Shown here: piece by piece, positions 27,739 through 35,337 of the stretch
Layout of the letters: every line of letters begins with the position of its first letter
Position numbering within the stretch: position 1 is the first letter of the stretch
Assembly: GCF_017877355.1 (NCBI RefSeq)
Contig: NZ_JAGIPR010000012.1
Span: forward strand, 1 to 64,000
Reading direction: 5' to 3'
DNA: 64,000 nucleotides
Source: Chryseobacterium jejuense
GTDB lineage: Bacteria > Bacteroidota > Bacteroidia > Flavobacteriales > Weeksellaceae
Made by a program: the position numbers and the translations under genes
Notes under the pieces: generated by a model
Told to the model about the DNA's origin: nothing
Seen by the model: only the letters and a program-made list of their open reading frames with translations
The model's database searches: none

Positions 27739-29361
27739 TTATTTATTATTGGCTGTTGAATAAGTAACCTTAAGCTGAACTCTCTTCTCAGTTTTATCTG
27801 ATCCTATCAGAACAACTCTGTTCATATCAGTAGCTCGAGTTGTGTAATTTGCTCCAACAATATTATCGTTTTGACCTTTCATAAATGCTCCTAAATAAAG
27901 ATAGAGTACCTTATCTGCTGCCACAACGCTACTATCTTCAACAATATCCTTAAGAGTTTGTGTTACTACTAAATCATAATATTCATATTCTCCTTTTGCT
28001 TCCTCGCCTTTAATAGTTGTCTTACCATAATAATACATTGGAAACCCTTTTAGCATATCTTTTGTAAAAATAGGTTTTAACTTTTCATCAAGTTTAGAAA
28101 TTTCATTAGGCAGAAGGATAAATTTACGATCGGCAGCTACAGACTGAGCATTAGCAAATGTTTTATCTTTATCTATAAATACTCTGATTTTAGCCCCTAC
28201 AATTCCTGCTTTATCTGTATTAAATTTCTTTTTCAACTCTACAATTGTAGATTCTGGAATTTTCAATCCTACATAAGGACCTCCCATTCCCTGGGGGAAA
28301 AGCACCCCATCACCTGTTGTTTCATTGTATTTTGTAGCTTTGGCAAATTCAGAATCTGATCTGTCATACTCATAACGTCCCAAACGGGTATTTCTATTTC
28401 CCAGATCAAACGCAAGTACTTGCTGTGGTCTTGTTACCGTACCGTTTTCTGTTTTATCAGCCTTGTAATACAAACGAAGCTCCATATCATCAGGTGAAAA
28501 CTGGAAAAGATACCCATCATTATCTTGTACTGAAAGTCTAATTCCGTTGAAATATCTTGTAAAGTTAGCTGCATCCTTAAGCACATCATCTCCTCTTCTA
28601 TTAAGGATATTTTGTTGGAAATAATCTTTATCCAGATTCATTCTGAAGCCTAGCTTACCATCAAAGACAACTGTGTTGTCTGATTTTCTAGTAGCCGTTA
28701 CAGTGCTTACATTTCCATCAAAAGTAGCAGATCCAAGTAAGTCTCCTACTGTTACGTTCTTATTAGAATAAGTAAATTCTGGTTTACCAGAGTCTAAGAA
28801 CTCATTAACTCTATGTACATTAATTTTCATAGATTTAATTGTCTCAGCATTCCCGTATTTACGAGTAGGGTAAGTTTTCTTCTCTATTGAAACAGTCACC
28901 TTCTCATCACCAACAGGAAAATCATTTTTCTCATAAGCAGCCGGTGCTACCACTTTATCAGCCATGTAATAAGTATCATCTGCTGTATTCGCCGGAGTTC
29001 TTATCACCAAAACAACAGAATCTACCACTGGTTTCTCTCCAATTTGATAACCATCCGGCAACCTTAACTGAGTAATATAAGATGCTTTCTGCATCCCAAA
29101 CTGCCCTTCTTTAAATGCCCCCAGAACCGCTACACGAGTTCCTGATGTTGAGACAAGCTGCGCCCAATCACTTTTGATAGAATCATTATTATTAATATTA
29201 TAGGCTATAATATCATATGGCTTTTCAGCACCTGTTGCTGCATCTTTATCAAAGAGTTGTTGCCCAAGAGAATCCGGATCGGGTTCACAGTTATAAAGGA
29301 TTGCACTTCCGAAAACCGCCAATAGAAGCATGGCGAAAGTCCTTTTAAGAGTATGAGTCAT
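27739..29361 (-). CDS. DUF4270 family lipoprotein
   Basis: 540 residues with a lipobox ('SAILYNCEPDPDSLGQQLF'), the usual start of DUF4270 proteins, which are widespread in Bacteroidota and lie beside glmS and the glycogen-synthase-like gene. Recognisable pieces are 'VDSVVLVIRTP', 'NGIRLSVQDNDGYLFQFSPDDMELRLYYK' and a C-terminal 'MNRVVLIGSDKTEKRVQLKVTYS'. It is beta-rich and probably faces the periplasm or surface. Molecular function is unknown. Only 14 bases separate it from the upstream GT5-like gene. Confidence 0.85.
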   Translation of the reverse strand: MTHTLKRTFAMLLLAVFGSAILYNCEPDPDSLGQQLFDKDAATGAEKPYDIIAYNINNNDSIKSDWAQLVSTSGTRVAVLGAFKEGQFGMQKASYITQLRLPDGYQIGEKPVVDSVVLVIRTPANTADDTYYMADKVVAPAAYEKNDFPVGDEKVTVSIEKKTYPTRKYGNAETIKSMKINVHRVNEFLDSGKPEFTYSNKNVTVGDLLGSATFDGNVSTVTATRKSDNTVVFDGKLGFRMNLDKDYFQQNILNRRGDDVLKDAANFTRYFNGIRLSVQDNDGYLFQFSPDDMELRLYYKADKTENGTVTRPQQVLAFDLGNRNTRLGRYEYDRSDSEFAKATKYNETTGDGVLFPQGMGGPYVGLKIPESTIVELKKKFNTDKAGIVGAKIRVFIDKDKTFANAQSVAADRKFILLPNEISKLDEKLKPIFTKDMLKGFPMYYYGKTTIKGEEAKGEYEYYDLVVTQTLKDIVEDSSVVAADKVLYLYLGAFMKGQNDNIVGANYTTRATDMNRVVLIGSDKTEKRVQLKVTYSTANNK

Positions 29362-29375
29362 TAAAAATGTGTTTT

Positions 29376-30146
29376 TTAATAAAGTTGATTTATAGAATCT
29401 ACGTCAAGATACTCCGACTTTTGAGTCGCTGTTTCATTGAAAGCCTTATCAAGGTCTTCATCAAGGAATTCATCTCCTTTTACAACAGTATCTACGTAGT
29501 TCATACTTTCGATAACGAAATTTTTGATTGTTGGGTTATCTAACGCTTTTAATCCTGAAATATTATCAAACTTCAGCTTTTCATCAATCTTTTTATCAAG
29601 ATCAGCTTCTTTCTCATTGTATAGGGAAAGAACAATTTTCGCATCCTTGAAATAAGTATCTGATTCGTAGTAAGTCTTAAGATAAATTGGAACAAATGAA
29701 GACATCCATCCATTCAAATGAATAACATCCGGTACCCAGTTCAGTTTCTTGATGGTTTCAATTACTCCTCTTGCAAAGAAAATAGCTCTTTCGTCATTAT
29801 CGTCGAAAGGATTTCCTTCATCATCGAAATAATATTGCTTTCTTTTGAAGTATTCTTCATTGTCTATAAAGTAAACCTGCAGTCTTTCCCCCGGAAGAGA
29901 CGCTACTTTAATGATAAGTGGCTGATCCAGATCATTGATGATAATATTCATCCCTGAAAGACGGATCACCTCATGAAGTTGGAATTTCCTCTCACTTATT
30001 TGTCCAAATCTTGGCATAAAAACTCTTACATCATTGCCTTCATTGTGCATCTTAAGCGCCATTTTGTTTACCACAGCGGCCATATTTGTATCTTCTTGGT
30101 ACGGATACATCTCTGTAGTAATGTACAGTATTTTTTGATTCGGCAT
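29376..30146 (-). CDS. Short glycogen/starch synthase-like protein, GT5 N-terminal domain only
   Basis: 256 residues from MPNQKILY. An in-frame ATG 14 codons upstream is rejected because a TAATTTTG -7 element (30186-30193, minus) lies against it. The fold is the N-terminal Rossmann half of glycogen synthase ('ILYITTEMYPY', 'GNDVRVFMPRFG', 'VPDVIHLNGWMSSFVPIYLK'). Two points set it apart from real synthases (about 470 residues): the C-terminal GT-B half is missing, and the KxGGL ADP-glucose motif is replaced by 'QEDTNMA'. It is therefore unlikely to be a glycogen synthase by itself; a regulatory or partner role is possible. It is divergent from panC. Confidence 0.8.
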   Translation of the reverse strand: MPNQKILYITTEMYPYQEDTNMAAVVNKMALKMHNEGNDVRVFMPRFGQISERKFQLHEVIRLSGMNIIINDLDQPLIIKVASLPGERLQVYFIDNEEYFKRKQYYFDDEGNPFDDNDERAIFFARGVIETIKKLNWVPDVIHLNGWMSSFVPIYLKTYYESDTYFKDAKIVLSLYNEKEADLDKKIDEKLKFDNISGLKALDNPTIKNFVIESMNYVDTVVKGDEFLDEDLDKAFNETATQKSEYLDVDSINQLY

Positions 30147-30185
30147 AAACTTTCTATCTAATTTTTGTAAAAATGCTTTAATGTG

Positions 30186-30193
30186 CAAAATTA
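30186..30193 (-). promoter_or_regulatory. -7 element TAATTTTG of the GT5/DUF4270/glmS genes
   Basis: A perfect TAnnTTTG on the minus strand, about 40 bases before the chosen start. Short gaps downstream suggest that the GT5-like, DUF4270 and glmS genes can be transcribed from here. Confidence 0.4.
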
Positions 30194-30289
30194 CAAAAAA
30201 ACATCCAACATTATTTTAATTAACATTTTTTTACGAAAATTCACCTTCCCAAATTGGTAAAAACACATTTTATTATATGATATTTTTAG

Positions 30290-30297
30290 TATTTTTG
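30290..30297 (+). promoter_or_regulatory. -7 element TATTTTTG of panC
   Basis: A perfect TAnnTTTG match 20 bases before the panC start. No TTG is seen at the ideal distance. Confidence 0.4.
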
Positions 30298-30317
30298 AAT
30301 AAGTATTAAAATAAACT

Positions 30318-31166
30318 ATGGAAGTTATAAAAAACAGGAAAACCCTTCAGGATTTCATTGAAAGACAGAAGGAAATGGGAAAAAGAATTGGCTTTGCTCC
30401 TACGATGGGAGCTCTGCACAAGGGACATCTTTCCCTGTATGAAGAAGCAAAAAAGGAGAATGACCTTGTGATTTCTTCAATTTTTGTAAATCCAACTCAA
30501 TTTAACAACCCTGAGGATCTGGAAAAATATCCGAGAGATATCAACAGAGATATCCTGATTCTGGAAAAATCTGGATTGGTAGACGCTGTTTACATTCCTG
30601 AAGTTACTGATATTTATCCTGAAAAAGCAGAAAGCCAACGCTATGATTTTGATGGATTGGAAAATGAAATGGAAGGAAAATCCAGACCGGGACACTTTGA
30701 CGGTGTAGGAACTGTTGTAGAGGAATTATTCCGACAAGTAAAGCCTGACAATGCTTATTTTGGAGAAAAAGATTTCCAACAGCTGGCCATCATCAGGAAA
30801 ATGGTTGATAAAAAACATCTCCCGGTTAAAATAAAAGGAGTTTCTATTTACAGAGCAGACAACGGACTGGCATTAAGCTCAAGAAACCAAAGACTTCATG
30901 AAGACCGCAAAGAAGCTTCAAAAATCATTTATGAAACCTTAAAGAAAGTAAATGATTGGTTCAGAACGGTTAGTATTCCTGAAATTAAAGAAAGAGTAAC
31001 TGATATTTTTGACAATCAGCAAGGGATGCAATTGGAATATTTCCTGATTGCCGATGAAAACACATTACAGGAAACCGACTTCTTCTATAAAGACAGAAAG
31101 TTCAGAGCATTTATCGTAGTAGTTGTGGATGGAGTCCGATTAATTGACAATATGCATTTGGATTAA
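30318..31166 (+). CDS. panC: Pantoate-beta-alanine ligase (pantothenate synthetase)
   Basis: 282 residues, the family's usual length. It has the HIGH-type nucleotide motif ('FAPTMGALHKGHLSL'), 'VISSIFVNPTQFNNPEDLEKYPR', 'GHFDGVGTVV', 'FGEKDFQQLAIIRKMV' and the KMSKS-equivalent 'LALSSRNQRL'. It joins pantoate and beta-alanine with ATP to give pantothenate, the precursor of coenzyme A. It is cytoplasmic and a single-gene unit followed by a good terminator. Confidence 0.97.
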   Translation: MEVIKNRKTLQDFIERQKEMGKRIGFAPTMGALHKGHLSLYEEAKKENDLVISSIFVNPTQFNNPEDLEKYPRDINRDILILEKSGLVDAVYIPEVTDIYPEKAESQRYDFDGLENEMEGKSRPGHFDGVGTVVEELFRQVKPDNAYFGEKDFQQLAIIRKMVDKKHLPVKIKGVSIYRADNGLALSSRNQRLHEDRKEASKIIYETLKKVNDWFRTVSIPEIKERVTDIFDNQQGMQLEYFLIADENTLQETDFFYKDRKFRAFIVVVVDGVRLIDNMHLD

Positions 31167-31203
31167 TATATATTCACAAAGGTTATTCCTTAATAAAATA
31201 CAG

Positions 31204-31234
31204 CTCTGATCATTTGAATGGTCAGAGTTTTATT
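31204..31234 (+). terminator. Terminator after panC
   Basis: CTCTGATCA-TTTGAA-TGGTCAGAG (one G-T pair) followed by TTTTATTTATTTT. Confidence 0.8.
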
Positions 31235-31251
31235 TATTTTAGATTAAATAC

Positions 31252-31285
31252 AAAAAATCAAAGGCCTCCGGAAGGAAGCCTTTGA
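31252..31285 (-). terminator. Terminator after the tRNA cluster
   Basis: On the minus strand TCAAAGGC...GCCTTTGA is followed by six T residues. It lies about 55 bases past the last tRNA gene and would end its transcript. Confidence 0.7.
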
Positions 31286-31339
31286 AACACCAAATCACAA
31301 AATATTAATATGAAAAAAATTTACTTTTCAGTAAACTTG

Positions 31340-31412
31340 TGACCCGGCTGGGATTCGAACCCAGGACCCATACATTAAAAGTGTATTGCTCTACCAGCTG
31401 AGCTACCGAGTC
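31340..31412 (-). tRNA. tRNA-Lys (anticodon TTT), copy 1
   Basis: 73 bases that fold as a standard cloverleaf: acceptor GACTCGG/CCGGGTC, D-arm with AGCTCAGCTGGTAGAGC, anticodon loop CTTTTAA, and T-arm with GGTTCGAATCC. The discriminator is A and CCA is not encoded. The sequence is identical to the copy at 31578-31650. Confidence 0.97.
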
Positions 31413-31459
31413 GGCCACAATTAGGAATTAATATTCTTAATTATAAATTTTCTTTGCAG

Positions 31460-31542
31460 TGCCTGCGACTGGACTCGAACCAGCACATCCTTAGGAAACC
31501 ACCCCCTCAAGATGGCGTGTCTACCAATTTCACCACGCAGGC
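31460..31542 (-). tRNA. tRNA-Leu (anticodon GAG)
   Basis: 83 bases, a class II tRNA with a long variable arm. Acceptor GCCTGCG/CGCAGGC; anticodon stem CCATC/GGTGG around TTGAGGG, giving GAG; T-arm with GGTTCGAGTCC. It lies between the two identical tRNA-Lys genes on the same strand. CCA is not encoded. Confidence 0.95.
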
Positions 31543-31577
31543 AATAAAATTACAAAATTTGTAATTTTTATTGCTAG

Positions 31578-31650
31578 TGACCCGGCTGGGATTCGAACCC
31601 AGGACCCATACATTAAAAGTGTATTGCTCTACCAGCTGAGCTACCGAGTC
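31578..31650 (-). tRNA. tRNA-Lys (anticodon TTT), copy 2
   Basis: Identical over 73 bases to the first copy. The gene order Lys-Leu-Lys in one direction suggests one transcript, with a local duplication of the Lys gene. Confidence 0.97.
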
Positions 31651-31765
31651 GGCCACTTGTTAAACAAGTTTTCATTTAAGTAATGTCCCTTGTTTTAAGT
31701 GGTGCAAAGATATGACTTTTTTCTTTATCTCAAAACTTTTTCGCAAATTTGTTTAAAAAAAATTC

Positions 31766-32281
31766 ATGATAATTTCACTAATTGGATACATGGGAAGTGG
31801 CAAATCTCACATTTCCAAAATATTAAGCGACAAAATAGATTTTAAACTGATAGATCTTGATAAAGAAATTTCCAGAAGAAATAAATTAACCATTCCTGAA
31901 ATTTTTGAAAAAAAAGGAGAAATTCACTTTAGAAAACTGGAAAGAGAGGCTCTTGAAGAAATATTAGCTTCAGAAGAGAATGTAATATTAAGTCTTGGGG
32001 GCGGAACTCCTGTTTACTATAATAATATGGAGATCATCAATCATAATTCCAGGAGCGTCTTTTTAAGGACTTCCGTAGGAACATTGGTTGAAAGACTTTC
32101 TAAACAAAAGGAAAAAAGGCCATTAATTGCCAATATTTCAGATGAAGACCTTCCGGAGTTTATTGCCAAACATTTATTTGAAAGAAATCAATTTTACAGT
32201 AAAGCTCAGTTTAGTGTAGGGACTGATGGCAAAGAACCCGAAGATATTGTTAAAGAAATAATAGAAAAGCTCTATCTCTAG
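31766..32281 (+). CDS. aroK: Shikimate kinase
   Basis: 171 residues with the P-loop 'GYMGSGKSHISKIL', the shikimate-site 'DLDKEISRR' and 'FRKLEREAL', the 'SLGGGTP' motif and the lid 'KEKRPLI'. It phosphorylates shikimate in aromatic amino-acid synthesis. Cytoplasmic, single gene, convergent with the S4 gene. The stop codon falls inside the terminator stem. Confidence 0.95.
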   Translation: MIISLIGYMGSGKSHISKILSDKIDFKLIDLDKEISRRNKLTIPEIFEKKGEIHFRKLEREALEEILASEENVILSLGGGTPVYYNNMEIINHNSRSVFLRTSVGTLVERLSKQKEKRPLIANISDEDLPEFIAKHLFERNQFYSKAQFSVGTDGKEPEDIVKEIIEKLYL

Positions 32282-32290
32282 AGCTTTTTT
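32265..32290. terminator. Terminator between convergent aroK and S4 genes
   Basis: AAAAGCTCT and AGAGCTTTT arms with a 6-base loop and a T run on both strands; it overlaps the aroK stop codon. Confidence 0.8.
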
Positions 32291-32293
32291 ATT

Positions 32294-32731
32294 TTAATCT
32301 TCGTCTTCAGTTTCGTTACCTGTTTCTCCGAAGAAATCATCCCAATCTGTAAAATCAGCATCAATATCGTTGCCTACATAGTCATCCATATCCCTTCTGT
32401 CTTTCTTTGTAGGTCTTCCCTCTCCTTTGTTTCTGTAATAATCCTGGGTCATTTTACGAAGCTTCAGAAGTTCATATTGTTCCTTATCTGTTACATCCTG
32501 TATATGAAGTGGAACCAATTTGGCTCCCATTCTACTTTTAGGAATCTGTAAAACCTTTATTTTATAATCAATCTGATTCTTTCGGATTTTAATAATATCC
32601 CCTTCTTTTACCTCCTTAGATGATTTTACGGCAGACGTTCCCATAGAAACTCTATTCTTTTTAATCTCCTCAGCTGCAATACTTCTCGTCTTATAAAAGC
32701 GAATGCTCCATAAAAATTTATCTATTCTCAT
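32294..32731 (-). CDS. S4-domain RNA-binding protein (Hsp15-like)
   Basis: 145 residues. An S4 domain occupies residues 1-65 ('MRIDKFLWSIRFYKTRSIAAEEIKKNRV', 'VKEGDIIKIRKN'), as in Hsp15/HslR, which binds stalled 50S subunits carrying peptidyl-tRNA. The C-terminus has a basic stretch ('GRPTKKDRRD') and a very acidic tail ('DWDDFFGETGNETEDED') common in Bacteroidota members. The role in ribosome rescue is inferred from the family. Confidence 0.85.
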   Translation of the reverse strand: MRIDKFLWSIRFYKTRSIAAEEIKKNRVSMGTSAVKSSKEVKEGDIIKIRKNQIDYKIKVLQIPKSRMGAKLVPLHIQDVTDKEQYELLKLRKMTQDYYRNKGEGRPTKKDRRDMDDYVGNDIDADFTDWDDFFGETGNETEDED

Positions 32732-32740
32732 ATTTTTTTA

Positions 32741-32748
32741 TACTTTTG
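32741..32748 (+). promoter_or_regulatory. -7 element TACTTTTG of the FKBP-like lipoprotein gene
   Basis: A perfect TAnnTTTG 38 bases before the start codon in the 55-base gap between divergent genes. Confidence 0.4.
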
Positions 32749-32786
32749 CCGTTATATTATTTGTAAAGTAATTAAAGTTTTTTGAA

Positions 32787-33527
32787 ATGAAAAAAATATT
32801 TTTATATATCCTTGCCGGATCTTTGTGTTTTACTGCATGTAAAAAAGATGATGAAGTACCTACGTATCAGGAGCCGGAAGACATCAATGTTCAAAATACC
32901 TATGACGATCAGGCTATTACGAAGTTCATGAATGAGAACTATCTGGATGCTCAGGGAAATATAAAACCTTTCAGCGCTACAGACACTTCTGATGATAAAG
33001 AAACAAAATTATCAGATTTAAAGTATACAAAACTTCCTTCCGGAACAATCTATATTATGAGAGAAGGAGCACAACCTGATCCTGATCCGACCAAACATAA
33101 GATAATTGGAGACGATGATATCATTAAAATAATGGGTAGAGCTGATGCTTACCAGGCTATTGATAACAATGGAACTCCTGTATTTTCAGCCAAATCACCA
33201 TTCTTAAACACTATAGATGGTGTTACCATTCCATTTGTTGACCCAGCATATTATTATGCAAAGAAGAGTGTGAGAGTAGATAACAAACAAGAAAGACCCT
33301 ACTTTGAAATAGCTGGTTTCAGAGAGGCATTACAAAAGTTTACAGCTTTTAAAGATTTACCAAATTCAACCCCTTATAATCTACAGGGTGTAATTATTGT
33401 TCCGTCAAGAGCTGCATTTGCAAGAAACCCTCACTATCCTTACTTTGGAATTTCTTACAGAAACAAATCATTTGTTTTCAATTTCCAGATATATGGGACT
33501 GAAGTAAGACTTGATAAAGATAAATAA
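32787..33527 (+). CDS. Lipoprotein with a degenerate FKBP-like C-terminal domain
   Basis: 246 residues with a lipobox ('LCFTACKKDDE'). The C-terminal half follows the layout of FKBP prolyl isomerases: 'FEIAGFREALQKF' in place of the 'v.pGw.eal..m' helix, 'GVIIVPSRAAFA' in place of 'iP..laYG', and a final strand 'KSFVFNFQIYGTEV'. Several conserved aromatic residues of the active site are not evident, so it may be structural or inactive. Related lipoproteins in Bacteroidota sit in the periplasm. The family call is tentative. It is a single gene with its own promoter and terminator. Confidence 0.5.
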   Translation: MKKIFLYILAGSLCFTACKKDDEVPTYQEPEDINVQNTYDDQAITKFMNENYLDAQGNIKPFSATDTSDDKETKLSDLKYTKLPSGTIYIMREGAQPDPDPTKHKIIGDDDIIKIMGRADAYQAIDNNGTPVFSAKSPFLNTIDGVTIPFVDPAYYYAKKSVRVDNKQERPYFEIAGFREALQKFTAFKDLPNSTPYNLQGVIIVPSRAAFARNPHYPYFGISYRNKSFVFNFQIYGTEVRLDKDK

Positions 33528-33534
33528 AAACAAG

Positions 33535-33558
33535 CCGTCTATCACAGACGGTTTTTTA
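33535..33558 (+). terminator. Terminator after the FKBP-like lipoprotein gene
   Basis: CCGTCT-ATCAC-AGACGG followed by TTTTTT. Confidence 0.85.
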
Positions 33559-33689
33559 TTTGCTAAATAGTCTTGAAAGCCGACTATCACCAGTCTGAAT
33601 TTTGAAGTTAAAAGCACCTTATTTTCAAGGTCGTAAAAATTTATCAAAGCAAATAGTAGCGTTTTTCAAGTCTACCAGATCTTAAACAT

Positions 33690-33727
33690 AAAAAAGTCAG
33701 ATTAGAATGTTCTAATCTGACTTTTTT
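33690..33727. terminator. Strong bidirectional hairpin, terminator of the FMN glutamate-synthase-like gene
   Basis: A 17-bp perfect inverted repeat (AAAAAAGTCAGATTAGA and its complement) with a 4-base loop. It lies 40 bases past the stop of the minus-strand gene and works on either strand. Confidence 0.85.
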
Positions 33728-33766
33728 ATGTATTTAAACAATTTTTAAAGCTGCTTTTTTTAATTA

Positions 33767-35284
33767 TTAAAATCTTGTTTTCTGTTTTACGTTTCCTAAA
33801 ATATCCGGGAAGTACAGATCTGCAAGATGGTCAAATTCATCTCCTCTCATAAACATGGTAGCATCTACTTCTTCGTAAGAGCTTCTTCCTGCTGCTGCAA
33901 TCAGTTCATTGCAGGTATGAAGGGTGTTTTTATGGAAATGATATACTCTTTCACTTTTATCCGTAACATCTAATCCTTTGATTAACATTTTATCCTGAGT
34001 TGCAACCCCTGTAGGACAGTTGTTTGAGTTACATCTTAAAGCCTGGATACATCCTAATGAGAACATAAATCCTCTTGCATTGTTACACATATCCGCTCCC
34101 ATTGCTACAGCTCTTAAAATATCTAAACTTGTAAGAACTTTACCACTGGCAATGACTCTAAGTTTATTTCTCAGATTATAATTATTAAGGGTTCTGTTGA
34201 CAAATATCAGAGCTGGTTCCAAAGGCATTCCTACTCCATCTGAGAATTCCGGTGGTGCAGCACCTGTTCCTCCTTCAGCTCCATCAATGGTTATAAAATC
34301 AGGATAGATCTTTAAAACATTCATTTGTACGCAGACATCCTCAAATTCTTTAGTATCCCCAATACAAAGTTTAAATCCAACAGGTTTTCCTCCTGAAAGT
34401 TCTCTTAATTCCTGTACGAACCTCAACAGTCCGGCAGCATCAGAGAATGCAGTATGTGATGGTGGTGAAATAACAGTCATCCCAGGTGTTACGTGCCGAA
34501 TAGCTGCAATTTCCGGTGTATTTTTTACTCCTGGAAGCACCCCTCCGTGACCTGGTTTTGCTCCTTGTGACAATTTGATCTCAATCATTTTCACGTTAGG
34601 AAGTGTTGCATACTTTGTAAATAATTCCGCATTGAATTTTCCTTCATCATCACGGCATCCAAAATATCCTGTACCAATCTGCCAGCATAAATCTCCACCT
34701 TCAAGGTGATAAGGCGAAATACCACCTTCTCCTGTATTATGGAAGAAATTCCCTTTTTTAGCACCTCTGTTCAGTGAAATCTGAGCTCTGTCACTTAATG
34801 CTCCAAAACTCATTGCTGAAATATTAAATAAAGAAGCATGATAAGGTTGTGTACACTGTTCTCCTCCTACCCAAACTCTCGGAAGTTCTTCTGATGGGGA
34901 TTTTGCATAAATAGAATGCTTGATACCTTCATATTTTCTGTGATTCACTTCCAACTGTGTTCCAAAAGCTACCGTGTCACTTATATTTTTAGCACGTCTG
35001 TATACTGCAGAACGCTGATTTCTTGGGAACGGCTTCCCGTCAGTTTCCCTTTCAATGAAATATTGCTGCATTTCGGGTGAAATACTTTCGAAAAAGTACC
35101 TAAAGTATCCCAGCACCGGGAAGTTCCTCAGAATAGCATGTTTCGATTGGTAAGCATTGTAAACACCCAATGCATAGATAGCGGATAGCAGCGTCGGTAT
35201 CCAATAATGCGCTTTTATCAGTAGTGCTACAATCCACGTAGCAGCTACTAATACAATTCCCCAAGATAAAAACTTATCTCTCAT
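33767..35284 (-). CDS. FMN-binding glutamate-synthase-family protein with N-terminal membrane helices
   Basis: 505 residues. Two hydrophobic segments (residues ~8-45) precede a glutamate synthase GltS/GlxD-type FMN barrel: 'NTGEGGISPYHL', 'KLSQGAKPGHGGVLPG', 'TIDGAEGGTGAAPPEF' and 'CIQALRCNSNNCPTGVAT', the Cys cluster of the 3Fe-4S type. It lacks the amidotransferase domain, so it is not a normal GOGAT large subunit. Members of this family are common in Bacteroidota; the physiological reaction is not settled. The membrane anchor suggests that it works on the inner face of the cytoplasmic membrane. Confidence 0.88.
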   Translation of the reverse strand: MRDKFLSWGIVLVAATWIVALLIKAHYWIPTLLSAIYALGVYNAYQSKHAILRNFPVLGYFRYFFESISPEMQQYFIERETDGKPFPRNQRSAVYRRAKNISDTVAFGTQLEVNHRKYEGIKHSIYAKSPSEELPRVWVGGEQCTQPYHASLFNISAMSFGALSDRAQISLNRGAKKGNFFHNTGEGGISPYHLEGGDLCWQIGTGYFGCRDDEGKFNAELFTKYATLPNVKMIEIKLSQGAKPGHGGVLPGVKNTPEIAAIRHVTPGMTVISPPSHTAFSDAAGLLRFVQELRELSGGKPVGFKLCIGDTKEFEDVCVQMNVLKIYPDFITIDGAEGGTGAAPPEFSDGVGMPLEPALIFVNRTLNNYNLRNKLRVIASGKVLTSLDILRAVAMGADMCNNARGFMFSLGCIQALRCNSNNCPTGVATQDKMLIKGLDVTDKSERVYHFHKNTLHTCNELIAAAGRSSYEEVDATMFMRGDEFDHLADLYFPDILGNVKQKTRF

Positions 35285-35337
35285 GAATGTAGTATTTAAA
35301 GTTTAAAAATAAATTTAGTGGAAATTTTGCAAAGAGC

